Assembly: GCA_040774885.1 (NCBI GenBank)
Contig: JAXGTO010000041.1
Coordinates: 1 to 14,480 of the forward strand
Direction of reading: 5' to 3'
Origin: JAXGTO01 sp040774885
GTDB lineage: Bacteria; Actinomycetota; Coriobacteriia; Coriobacteriales; Eggerthellaceae
Length of the DNA: 14,480 nt
Position 1 is the first letter of the stretch; the number at the start of each line of letters is the position of its first letter. The notes beneath the pieces were generated by a model, which searched no databases, had not been told where the DNA came from, and was given only the letters and a program-made list of their open reading frames with translations. The translations under genes were made by a program, and so were the position numbers. Shown here piece by piece: positions 6,942-14,095 of this stretch.

Positions 6942-8432
6942 GTGGCAAAAAGCACTCATCGCGGAAGCACGCTGAAGGGCAAGCTGTCGTCTATCGATGC
7001 GCAAATGCCCACCCTGACCTACTATGGCCTCGCCTTCTGGATGGCCTGGAACCTCATTGCCTTTTCGGGCAGCGTCTGGTTGATAGACACGGATACCGGT
7101 TTGCGCGTATCCGATTTGTTCGTCGCCCATCTTTCGGCTTCTGTGGCAACGCTTCTCATCTTCGGTCTCCTATCCAAAAAGCTGGCGCCGCTCGTGGCGA
7201 AAAACCGCTTCGTGTTCATCGGGGCCGCCATATCCCTTGCGGGCGGAATAGGGATCATTTTGTCTCGGCCCAGCATCTTCGGCAGCGCCGTGCTATTCAT
7301 CCTATCTTGCATTGCGACCGGTGCGGGCACGTCGCTGCTGTTCATCCGCTGCTCCGCCCTGTACGGAGCACTCAACCCGCGGCGTTCGTTCATACGCATC
7401 TGCGAATCGATGCTGGTGGCCGGCGCCACCTACTGCATTCTGAAAACCATGCCAGAAAGCATCGGCACGCTGCTCTTCGTTTTGCTGCCGCTGATTTCCG
7501 CATTGCTGTTGAGCCTTCGCTCGACCGACCGATTCGGCGAGAAAGCGGTTTTGGAGGGAACCTCGCATTTCACCCGGCAGTTCTACAGCTTCTTGGTTGC
7601 CGTGGTGGTCTTCGCCGCTGCAGCGCAGACCCTGAAAGGCGCGCTCATATCGTTGCCCCCTGCCGAGTCGACCGTCAGCTACGACTACATGCTCATCCTG
7701 CTCATCATCACCTGCATTGTGTTCATAGCTTTCAGCCTGCTGATGACCAAGCCGATGGACTTCGGAGTCATCTACCGTCCGGCTACGTTGACCATCATCG
7801 CCCTTCTGATAATCGTGCCGCTTTTCAACATAGAGCCCGTTGCCGCAGGGGCTTTTTCCAGTGCAGCGAATTATGCTTTCAATCTGATGGTGTGGGGCAT
7901 GCTCGCCTACATCGTGTACCAGGCGCAGGCCGATGCCGTGAAAGTGTTTTGCCTAGGCAATGCCGCTCTTGCCGGCGGGTCGGTCATCGGCAGCCTTCTT
8001 TCCATTTTCTTGCTTCAAACCGGCATGGACCATGGAACGTATCTGGCCATCTGCCTTCTTTTGGCATTGGCGGCCATCGTGGTGGCCATTTTCATCTTCC
8101 CCGAACACAAGATCAGCGAGCTGCTGCTGCCCGTCGACGAAAAGCATTTCGAAACCGATGATGGCAAGCGGCATTACGCCCCCTGGAAAGAAGCGAGTGA
8201 ACGCCTGGCCGCAGAAAACGGCCTGTCCGAGCGCGAAACCGAAGTCTTCTTGCTGCTGGCAAAGGGCAAGACCACGCAGCAGGTTTCAGATATGCTGGTG
8301 ATATCGCCCTACACCACACGCGCCCACGTGCGCAGCATCTACGCCAAGCTCGATGTCCATTCGCGATCGGAGCTGTCCAAACGCGTGGACGAGGAAATGA
8401 AGAGAGATCTTGAGCCCGAAACCCCGCACTGA
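6942..8432 (+). CDS. LuxR-type HTH regulator with polytopic membrane sensor domain
   Basis: The protein has 496 aa. Residues from about 20 to 385 are a chain of roughly twelve hydrophobic helices. The C-terminus is a clear LuxR/NarL HTH: GLSERETEVFLLLAKGKTT, QQVSDMLVISPYTTRAHVRSIYAKLDVHSRSEL. There is no response-regulator receiver domain, so the membrane part is the presumed sensor. Such 12-helix LuxR proteins are abundant in Eggerthellaceae and commonly sit beside molybdoenzyme operons. Translation starts at a GTG (6942) preceded by AAAGGGAGG about 5 nt upstream. It is divergent from the oxidoreductase operon and shares a palindrome-bearing control region with it. Regulation of that operon in response to its substrate is inferred. 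Ligand and direction of control are unknown. Confidence 0.9.
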   Translation: MAKSTHRGSTLKGKLSSIDAQMPTLTYYGLAFWMAWNLIAFSGSVWLIDTDTGLRVSDLFVAHLSASVATLLIFGLLSKKLAPLVAKNRFVFIGAAISLAGGIGIILSRPSIFGSAVLFILSCIATGAGTSLLFIRCSALYGALNPRRSFIRICESMLVAGATYCILKTMPESIGTLLFVLLPLISALLLSLRSTDRFGEKAVLEGTSHFTRQFYSFLVAVVVFAAAAQTLKGALISLPPAESTVSYDYMLILLIITCIVFIAFSLLMTKPMDFGVIYRPATLTIIALLIIVPLFNIEPVAAGAFSSAANYAFNLMVWGMLAYIVYQAQADAVKVFCLGNAALAGGSVIGSLLSIFLLQTGMDHGTYLAICLLLALAAIVVAIFIFPEHKISELLLPVDEKHFETDDGKRHYAPWKEASERLAAENGLSERETEVFLLLAKGKTTQQVSDMLVISPYTTRAHVRSIYAKLDVHSRSELSKRVDEEMKRDLEPETPH

Positions 8433-8473
8433 GGAATGGTACGGAGGCCGTCGATACAAGGGGAACGGAACGG

Positions 8474-9781
8474 CTAGCGGGCGACAATGGTGGGTAACAC
8501 GACAGCTTGGTAGTAATCCGTAGAACCCATGCATGAAGAAGTGTCTTTGGTTATGTCGGCATACGTCTTGGCCCCTCCGGTGCTCAAATCGATGCCTTCC
8601 TCGATAATGGATTGCGAAGGAAGATGCTCAGAAGTCGTGGGATTGAATTTCGCTTCCCAGGCTAAATACAGCCAGTTGCGCTGCCACATTTCGATGCGCT
8701 GAGAACCAGCATCGACTGCGCCGATTCGACCGCCCCCGATGTCCCCGGCGTTATTGGGATACGACGCAGGCACTACCGACACGGAGAAAAGCGGATCGGC
8801 CGCATAGTCGTTCATGAACACTTGGGTGGTGGTGCCGCTGGTCGACACGCGCACCTTGCCATACCAGTAATCGGGCAAGTCGAAGGAATAGGCGCTTGTT
8901 TCCACATGCAAGGCCGCTTTGCGAGCGGCGGCTTCTTGCTCGGCAGCGGCCTGGGCAGCAGCTGCAGCTTCGACGGCCTGCTCTTGGGCGATCGCGTCGT
9001 CGCGCTTGGAGACGGCGGCCTGCTTATAGGTTTCCAGCGTGGCGGCGTCCTTGCCCCCTTCGGCGTCTTTGCCAGCGTAATCGGCCGCTGCGTTTATCTG
9101 GGCCTCCGTGACATCGAGGGCGGGCACGACGTCCATCTTGATGGCCGCGCTTTCATCCACTTGCAGCGCTTGGCCCGATTCGAGGTCGGAACCCAGCGTT
9201 ATCTGAATGGAGGTGGCGGGCACGGCGTACACGGTGCCATCATCGGTGAGCGGAGACGCTTCCACCGTGATCACGTAATCGCCCTGCTGCAGTTCAAGAC
9301 CCGATCCATCGGCACCGATGTAGGACTGCAGATCTACGGCCGAGCCGTCCAGGTCGGTGCCGGTCACCTGCACCGGCACGCGCGTGTCAGCTGAATCGAA
9401 CCCGGGTGCAGATACGGGGATAATCACGGCATGCATCGAGTGCGATGACTCGAAAGCGGCCTTGGCATCGGAATCGGTCTTCCACCACAACGCGCCGCCG
9501 GCGCCGACCGCCACTACGGCAAGCGCCACTGCTATGGCGATGATGATATTGCGACGACGATGGGTCTTGGGGTCAGGCTTCGAGGCGGATGCTGGTTCAG
9601 GTGCCGATGAGATTGTCGGCGTTGATTCGGCTGCAGGTTCAAAGGACCCTGCCGCCTTGGAGTCAGCAACCGGCGTTGAGGCCACCGGCTGCGAAGCGGA
9701 TGCGCCTTCCACGCCCTGACCGCATTGAGGGCAAAAAGCTGTTCCCTCTTCAATCTCGCATCCGCAGTTTGGACAGAACAT
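8474..9781 (-). CDS. Zinc-ribbon, single-TM protein with secreted C-terminal region
   Basis: This 435-aa protein begins with a zinc ribbon (C3, C6, C17, C20 in FCPNCGCEIEEGTAFCPQCG). An Ala/Ser/Pro-rich linker leads to about residue 70, then a basic KTHRRR patch and a membrane helix at about 78-100. The positive-inside rule puts the ribbon in the cytoplasm and the rest outside. The outer part has a beta-rich region (MHAVIIPVSAPGFDS to VPALDVTE), then an Ala/Glu-rich helical, probably coiled-coil, segment (about 265-295). The end is a globular domain (SYSFDLPDYWYGKVRVS onward). Similar zinc-ribbon membrane proteins are common and mostly uncharacterised in this bacterial class. GAGGGG lies about 6 nt before the ATG. 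It is convergent with the LuxR gene (41-bp gap). No function can be assigned. Confidence 0.82.
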   Translation of the reverse strand: MFCPNCGCEIEEGTAFCPQCGQGVEGASASQPVASTPVADSKAAGSFEPAAESTPTISSAPEPASASKPDPKTHRRRNIIIAIAVALAVVAVGAGGALWWKTDSDAKAAFESSHSMHAVIIPVSAPGFDSADTRVPVQVTGTDLDGSAVDLQSYIGADGSGLELQQGDYVITVEASPLTDDGTVYAVPATSIQITLGSDLESGQALQVDESAAIKMDVVPALDVTEAQINAAADYAGKDAEGGKDAATLETYKQAAVSKRDDAIAQEQAVEAAAAAQAAAEQEAAARKAALHVETSAYSFDLPDYWYGKVRVSTSGTTTQVFMNDYAADPLFSVSVVPASYPNNAGDIGGGRIGAVDAGSQRIEMWQRNWLYLAWEAKFNPTTSEHLPSQSIIEEGIDLSTGGAKTYADITKDTSSCMGSTDYYQAVVLPTIVAR

Positions 9782-9818
9782 GGCAATCCCCTCGATTCAA
9801 CGACTCCCCTTGAAATGC

Positions 9819-9824
9819 AGTATA
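9819..9824 (-). promoter_or_regulatory. Possible -10 box for the zinc-ribbon gene
   Basis: TATACT on the minus strand (five of six to consensus) lies about 38 bp before the ATG of the zinc-ribbon gene. No good -35 is visible at the expected distance, so this is weak. Confidence 0.25.
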
Positions 9825-9899
9825 TCCGCTGCAGCCGCAACGTTATTGCGCAACATCGGCAAACCGGCGTGTGGTGCCCTCCCAACCAACGGCTGCTGC

Positions 9900-9928
9900 T
9901 TGCCCTGGCGGCATCAACCCACTATGCT
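9900..9928 (+). promoter_or_regulatory. Possible sigma-70-type promoter for the AlkD-family gene
   Basis: TTGCCC (9900-9905) and TATGCT (9923-9928) are separated by 17 bp, each matching four of six consensus positions. The predicted transcript would start near 9935, just ahead of the AAAGGAG ribosome-binding site at about 9942. Confidence 0.35.
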
Positions 9929-9952
9929 GCCCTCGATACCGAAAGGAGCGGC

Positions 9953-10657
9953 ATGGATTACCTGATTGGCGAACTGACTGCTTTGCGCGACGAGGGCTAT
10001 CGCGACTTCCATGCCAAGCTCATGCCCACTGTGCCCAAGGAGCGCATCATCGGCGTGCGCGTGCCCGACGTTCGGCGAGCGGCCAAGCGCTTTGCGGCAG
10101 ACCCGCGGGCGCGCGGCTTCATGGAAGAGCTGCCGCATCGCTATTACGAAGAGGACAACGTGCACGCCCTGCTCATTGAGCGGCTGGCCGCTGATGCGCG
10201 TGAGCAGATCGCCCTGCTGGATGCGTTTTTGCCATTCGTGGACAACTGGGCCACCTGCGACATGATCAGAGCGCCGCATCTGGCAACAGGATCGACCGAG
10301 GCCCTCGGAGCCATCCGCCGCTGGTTGGACGCCCCTTCCACCTACGAAGTGCGCTTCGGCGTCGACCTGCTGATGAACTGCTATCTGGATAACCTCTTCA
10401 AGATCGACTATCTGCAAGAGGTGGCCGACGTGCGCAGCGGAGACTATTACATAGACATGGCGCGCGCCTGGTACTTCAGCGTGGCGCTGGTCAAGCACTA
10501 CGACGAAGCGCTCCCCTATTTCACCGAAGCGCGCATGGATGCCTGGACCCACAACAAAGCGCTGCAAAAAGCCCGCGAAAGCCGCCGCATCGGCGACGAT
10601 ACCAAAGCGTACTTGCAAACGCTCAAGGTGAAGGGGCCGGTTGCGGCGCCTCGGTAG
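9953..10657 (+). CDS. AlkD-family DNA alkylation repair glycosylase
   Basis: This 234-aa helical protein belongs to the HEAT-like-repeat DNA alkylation repair family. AlkD enzymes remove N3- and N7-alkylated purines without flipping the base. Residues matching the known active-site set are visible: W99 and D103 in FVDNWATCD (same W-x3-D spacing as W109/D113 of Bacillus cereus AlkD), R134 in YEVRFGVDLL, and W173 in ARAWYFSVALVKH. The frame is open further upstream. The ATG at 9953 is chosen because AAAGGAG precedes it by 4 nt, the family N-terminus begins here (LIGELTALRDEGYRDFHAKLMP), and the upstream part has no family similarity. It stands alone, divergent from the zinc-ribbon gene. Its TAG stop lies inside the first copy of a direct repeat that opens the following noncoding region. 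Confidence 0.9.
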   Translation: MDYLIGELTALRDEGYRDFHAKLMPTVPKERIIGVRVPDVRRAAKRFAADPRARGFMEELPHRYYEEDNVHALLIERLAADAREQIALLDAFLPFVDNWATCDMIRAPHLATGSTEALGAIRRWLDAPSTYEVRFGVDLLMNCYLDNLFKIDYLQEVADVRSGDYYIDMARAWYFSVALVKHYDEALPYFTEARMDAWTHNKALQKARESRRIGDDTKAYLQTLKVKGPVAAPR

Positions 10658-10748
10658 TGTCACAAAAAGCAATTGACCGACCGAATCCGGGTACTACGGG
10701 GCAGTCGCAGTGTTTCGCGGTAGTGTTGCAAAAGGCAACAGACCGACT
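10652..10748. repeat. Imperfect 31-bp direct repeat pair at the 3' end of the AlkD-family gene
   Basis: Copies at 10652-10682 and 10718-10748 agree at 25 of 31 positions (shared blocks CGGTAGTGT, CAAAA, GCAA, GACCGAC), 66 bp apart. The second copy contains a perfect hairpin, TGTTGC-AAAAG-GCAACA (10724-10740). An alternative, mutually exclusive stem pairs AGGCAA (10733-10738) with TTGCCT (10755-10760). The first copy overlaps the alkD-like stop codon and its hairpin is broken by substitutions. This is either a transcript-end structure that was duplicated or a small dispersed palindromic element. Confidence 0.6.
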
Positions 10749-11223
10749 GCTGTTTTGCCTCAAAGCAGCTCGTCATCGCTCCTGAAAATTCCGAGAACGC
10801 TTTTTAGCCGTTTTGTGCAAAGAATTTGCGGTACGGTACGCCCAAATGGGCTTTTGAGCAGCAAATCAGCAGTCCGAAGCCCCTCCCCACCAGCAAAACA
10901 CCAGGTCACAGAAAATCGCTGCCGAATTTCACTTCTGAGAGGCGTACCGTACCGCAAATTTCGAACAGAAATCCCTGTTTTCGCGTTCTTGAATGTCCGT
11001 TATTTCGTACTCACACACAATAGCATTTCGACACAATGGATCTATGACTGGAAATTCGAAAGAGAAAACCGCGGCCACAATCGTTCGCCCACAGTGCAAC
11101 AAGAGAAATCCGATTGGATGAAACGCTAGCGCTAACAATGATGATTCGACCTTCATAGCCGCGTAGAATACGATTGTCATTACGATTCCGAAGAAACAGC
11201 AACGCGAAGGAAAGGGGCATTGG
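10658..11223. other. 566-bp noncoding, repeat-containing spacer
   Basis: No convincing gene is visible. ORFs up to 139 codons exist but have random composition, and the two 65-codon ones start inside the arms of an inverted repeat. The stretch holds the direct repeat pair at its left end and the 20-bp inverted repeat at 10823-10960. On its right it holds the leader of the ATP-grasp gene, with TAGAAT near 11168 as a possible -10 and AAGGAAAGGGG before the start codon. The right part is noticeably more AT-rich than the respiratory operon. Confidence 0.6.
10823..10960. repeat. 138-bp element bounded by 20-bp perfect inverted repeats
   Basis: AATTTGCGGTACGGTACGCC at 10823-10842 is the exact reverse complement of 10941-10960. 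Each arm contains the tandem GGTACGGTAC. Just inside the left arm is a small hairpin GCCCA-AA-TGGGC (10840-10851). The flanks (GTGCAAAG left, TCGAACAG right) show no target-site duplication. It could be a miniature nonautonomous element, a REP/BIME-type palindromic unit, or a paired binding site. Confidence 0.65.
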
Positions 11224-12405
11224 ATGAGCAACACAACCATTCTGTTCCCATGCGATTGCCTGGCATCGAGCGAAGTTGAGGGCTGCTTCAAGCTCGAATA
11301 CGAGGCCACATTGGCTTCCAGATACTTCGATGTTGCTCTATTCGATTTCAGCACATTCATCAGCGAGGGGCGTCTGGTTATCAGCCGTCAAGTCGACAAT
11401 CGGCAACTGCCCCTTATCTATCGAGGTTGGATGATGAAGCCCGATCAATACCGTCGTTTTTATGACGGCCTTGTCGCTGCGCATCTGCGCCCGATCACGC
11501 CACCTTGGCAATACGATGAACTCCATCTGTTCACCGAGAACTATCCTGGCCCCTATCTTGGAGATTTCGACCCATCCGACACGGAATATCCACCCACTCC
11601 GATGTACTTGTCTTTTGATCCAACCGAAGTAGATACTGAGGTGGTCAATTCAACGTTCAAGCAATTCATGGTCAAAGACTCAGTCAAGTCTTTGAAGGGA
11701 ACTTCTTTCCCACCGGTCATCGACACGCCGATAACGCAAAGTCAACTTGATACATTGGTTAAAGAGTTCATCGAACAACGCGGCGATTGTTTTACCGGCA
11801 ACGTCGTTTTCAAGGAATTTGTTAACTTGAAACGATACGGCAGCGCCACCAACGAATGGAGAGCTTTTTATTTTGCCGGCAAGCTGATGACGGCCCAACG
11901 CAATTCCAGCCAGAATGCCGACTGCCCCGCCCCGCCGCAAAGCTTCGTCGAAGGCTGCTCTGGCTTGAACAGCCCGTATTATACCGTCGACTTTGCCGAG
12001 CTGAATGACGGATCATGGGTGGTTATCGAGGGAGGAGACGGCCAAGTCTCTGGGATTGCAGCATCCCAAGAACCCACTTCGTACTACCAGGCCTTCGGCG
12101 ATGCAGCCGAAAGACAGTTCGATGGATATTCGGACCATCGTTTTGAAAGCGCTTGCCAGCTAGCGCGTGCTGCTCTTGGCCCAGACTACAGGCTGACCGA
12201 AGCAAGGGATTTCGGCGACTCTTGGGTTTTCACATACTCCCGCTGCGATGGAATGATCGAAGATGGCGGACCGAGCTCGGGGACAACCCGAGTGGGAAAG
12301 AGCAGCATGCAAGCAAGCTACTGCGCCTTTATTGCCCTGCTGGATGATTGGTTCTCGATGCCCAACATTCCGATTCCATCTAAATACGCTAATCAAGTTG
12401 CATAA
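11224..12405 (+). CDS. R2K-type ATP-grasp protein with additional C-terminal domain
   Basis: This 393-aa protein has no signal or membrane segment. The centre has ATP-grasp features: RGWMMKPDQYRRFYDGL (about 67-83), FMVKDSVKSLKG (148-159, nucleotide-binding lysines), VVFKEFVNLKRY (194-205), NEWRAFYFAGKLM (210-222), and the metal-binding VDFAELNDGSWVVIEGGDGQ (255-274; D256, E269). The layout and the Lys/Arg pattern fit the R2K clade of ATP-grasp proteins, which ligate carboxylates to amines in poorly known, often mobile or peptide-modifying contexts. Residues 305-385 form a separate region (FGDSWVFTYSRCDG; GTTRVGKSSMQASYCAF) weakly like YrhB/Imm35-type folds; this is tentative. AAGGAAAGGGG precedes the ATG. 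It stands alone among repeats, a broken IS and a CRISPR array. The substrate is unknown. Confidence 0.7.
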   Translation: MSNTTILFPCDCLASSEVEGCFKLEYEATLASRYFDVALFDFSTFISEGRLVISRQVDNRQLPLIYRGWMMKPDQYRRFYDGLVAAHLRPITPPWQYDELHLFTENYPGPYLGDFDPSDTEYPPTPMYLSFDPTEVDTEVVNSTFKQFMVKDSVKSLKGTSFPPVIDTPITQSQLDTLVKEFIEQRGDCFTGNVVFKEFVNLKRYGSATNEWRAFYFAGKLMTAQRNSSQNADCPAPPQSFVEGCSGLNSPYYTVDFAELNDGSWVVIEGGDGQVSGIAASQEPTSYYQAFGDAAERQFDGYSDHRFESACQLARAALGPDYRLTEARDFGDSWVFTYSRCDGMIEDGGPSSGTTRVGKSSMQASYCAFIALLDDWFSMPNIPIPSKYANQVA

Positions 12406-12553
12406 AAAGCCAGTCGTGCTTGCTCGCAAATCAGCATCTAACCCGCTCTGCACAGCGAAAGAAGAGGTTCCGACCAGGGATCCTCAGGAAGCGCAGTGCC
12501 GCGCAATCGTTCAAGAAGCGACTGATATGTAGATAGTTTTGTCAAGAGGCAAT

Positions 12554-12595
12554 GAAGGGCTGCTCCCCGCTTGCATGGGGAAACAGCCCTTCTTT
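12554..12595 (+). terminator. Strong hairpin, probable intrinsic terminator of the ATP-grasp gene
   Basis: GAAGGGCTG (12554-12562) pairs perfectly with CAGCCCTTC (12584-12592). Inside, CCCC and GGGG (12565-12568, 12577-12580) can pair to lengthen the stem. A short TTT follows the stem on the plus strand. It lies about 150 nt past the ATP-grasp stop and could act on both strands, also insulating the IS110 remnant that reads toward it. Confidence 0.55.
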
Positions 12596-12726
12596 GTGCT
12601 ATGTCCACTTCATCTGTCGGCACCGCTTCCGGCGTGTCTGATTCGACGCACGATTGCAAGTCTGATATCCGCGTGTTGGTTAACGCATTCCGATGTTTCG
12701 GCTGGGGAGTCTCGCCTGTCTAGGAT

Positions 12727-12757
12727 CGCGCATAGTCCGGCTGGGCCGCGCATAGTC
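12727..12757. repeat. 11-bp direct repeat with 20-bp period downstream of the IS110 transposase
   Basis: CGCGCATAGTC occurs at 12727-12737 and again at 12747-12757, so the copies fall on the same face of the helix. It lies about 65 bp beyond the transposase stop, within the likely IS end. Confidence 0.45.
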
Positions 12758-12821
12758 GCTTCGCGGATTGCCCCACGCGCCATCGTTTCGGATTCAACGG
12801 ATGAAGATGGAATCTAAATGA

Positions 12822-13912
12822 TCAGCGGACTTCGGAGATTGCAAGGGCCCAGACGAAGCCGGTCAGTTCGCGGGCGATAGCTACGTTGATGATATTCGAT
12901 GGCTTTCCGCGGCTTTTCAGGTGGAGATACCTCTGATGCAGTCTTCGGTTAGCTTCTCTTGCTTGAGCTGCGGCAAGAGAACTTGTCGCAATAGCATCTT
13001 TATATGCCGTCGATGCTGCAGGGCTGTATGAGCGAGCGTGATGCCATGCTGATTCGACCAGCAAGGTGCGCACATGGACGTTTCCGGTTCGCGTGAGCTT
13101 GCCGCGACTTGTCGTCTCGCCGCTTGAGCTCTCCGAAGGAACCAAACCAAGATAGGACATGAATGACCGTGCATTTGGAAACCGTCCAAAGTCACCAATC
13201 TCGACGGCTATCGAGAATGCCGTGATGGTAATATGCCACGGATTGCCGATAAGCGAGCAACCACGCCCGTGAACATCGGAGAGGCAGCCTTTTCTCTAAT
13301 CGCCTCATCCAACCGGTCACGGCGCTGCTCCATAACCACGACTCCAGCAAGATACTCATCAAATACGAGTTGCTCGCAGGAATCACCGAACGACAGCGAT
13401 GCAAGCCATTTTCTGTGCGTTTTCGTCCAGGCAGACTTTCCCTTGTCGTAGACGATTCCTTTGCGAAGTAGGAACTTCGATAAGAGATGACGCGCACGCA
13501 TCAGATCCTTCCTCGCGTCCTCTCGTGCGCGGGCAAGGTCACGAGCTGCCTCCATCGCAGGCTCGGGAACGACGACTTCCACGATATTTCCGACGGCAAG
13601 CATGCGTGCCAGAAATACAGCATCACGTTTGTCGGTTTTAACCTTGTCGCCCGATGGCCTGAGCATCTTGGATACGGCCCCAATTACGCAATCAACATTG
13701 CATTCGGATAGTTTTCTCTGGAGATCGAATCCGGTTGGCCCCGATTCGTAGACGCACTGTACAGGCTGCGGAAGCGTGGCTGCCCATTCTGTAATCGTAC
13801 CGGGATCATAGTCGAATCCCTTTTCGATGATCTCTCCGGTTTCCGGAACGAATGCCGCGGCTTTAATGGACCGGGCGTGTACATCGAGCCCTATGCTGGT
13901 ACGATAGTTCAT
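12822..13912 (-). pseudogene. IS110-family transposase, broken by a one-base frameshift
   Basis: Two minus-strand frames make up one IS110 transposase. The N-terminal frame (ATG at 13910-13912, MNYRTSIGLDVHARSIKAAAF) has the DEDD RuvC-like residues D10, E56 (YESGPTGF), D94 and D97 (KTDKRDAVFLA), and stops at 13208 after LSAIRGI. The C-terminal frame continues TITAFSIAVEIGDFGRFPNARSF and MSYLGLVPSESSSGETTSRGKLTRTGN, with the serine-containing Tnp_20 domain, to 12822. The switch falls near 13230-13231, where RGI and TITAF are joined by two bases instead of three. The total is 1091 nt, one short of 364 codons, so a single-base deletion (or sequencing error) explains it. AGGAGG lies 8 nt before the ATG. 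IS110 enzymes use a bridge RNA to choose targets. With the C-terminal serine domain out of frame, this copy should be inactive. Confidence 0.88.
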
Positions 13913-14090
13913 GGCTGGAACCTCCTATGACTTGTGGTACGGATGGCCTATACAGACCGAATCCTAACCCACGTTGCCCAAAGAGGGCCCTTGCTTCATA
14001 GAGTGAGGTTCCAGTCACTCTTCATATCGTCTAGGAAGGGGAAGGCAAACCCCATCGCTTCACAAAGAAGCGTCGCTATAAAGAATCGAC
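13913..14090 (-). ncRNA. Candidate bridge RNA region in the 5' flank of the IS110 transposase
   Basis: About 180 nt upstream of the transposase has no ORF but has hairpins. AGAGTGA/TCACTCT closes an 8-nt loop (14000-14021), and CGCTTC/GAAGCG closes a 5-nt loop (14056-14072). Bridge RNAs of the IS110 group are of similar size and sit in this position. No conserved sequence was recognised, so this is a positional and structural inference; in the IS1111 group the RNA is downstream instead. Confidence 0.35.
14024..14059. repeat. Possible decayed CRISPR repeat one period left of the array
   Basis: AAACCCCA at 14047-14054 lies exactly 72 nt left of the same word in the first array repeat, matching the array period (71-73). 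Over the whole 36-nt register 18 positions agree, and GGAAGGGG (14034-14041) resembles CGAAGGGG of the repeat if a 2-nt gap is allowed. Decay or chance cannot be separated by eye. Confidence 0.3.
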
Positions 14091-14095
14091 ACAAT

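Larger units (their letters stand above)
12406..12821. other. 416-bp noncoding stretch between the ATP-grasp gene and the IS110 remnant
   Basis: I see no gene here. It contains a strong terminator-like hairpin (12554-12595) and an 11-bp direct repeat 20 bp apart (12727-12757). It presumably also contains one end of the IS110 element; the exact end could not be located because IS110 elements lack clear long terminal repeats. Confidence 0.5.
12822..14095 (-). mobile_element. IS110-family element (minimum extent; ends not defined)
   Basis: The element includes the frameshifted transposase and its structured 5' flank up to the first recognisable CRISPR repeat at 14096. The left boundary in the plus-strand sense lies at or below 12822 and could not be placed. 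Conserved core dinucleotides and short subterminal repeats cannot be read reliably from one copy. Confidence 0.5.

Noticed and set aside
8433..8473. Intrinsic terminator between the convergent LuxR and zinc-ribbon genes
   Set aside because: Only a 5-bp GCCGT/ACGGC pairing with a large loop and no T-run is present.
10710..11129. 139-codon plus-strand frame in the noncoding spacer
   Set aside because: It spans the direct and inverted repeats, has low-information Ser/Arg/Pro composition, no plausible ribosome-binding site and no domain.
12561..12582. Resemblance of CTGCTCCCCGCTTGCATGGGG to a type I-E CRISPR repeat
   Set aside because: It is a single copy embedded in a larger symmetric terminator-like hairpin, with no spacing pattern around it.
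12697..12712. GGCTGGGGA near 12700 as a CRISPR-repeat remnant on the far side of the IS110
   Set aside because: Only 9 nt match the repeat core, nothing flanking agrees, and short G-rich words are common here.
13208..13240. Programmed ribosomal frameshift in the transposase
   Set aside because: IS110 transposases are normally single frames, and no slippery heptamer or downstream structure is seen at the junction.
13913..14095. tracrRNA anti-repeat (type II or V) between the transposase and the array
   Set aside because: No stretch of convincing complementarity to the repeat was found; the only similarity is in the same sense as the repeat and fits repeat decay better.
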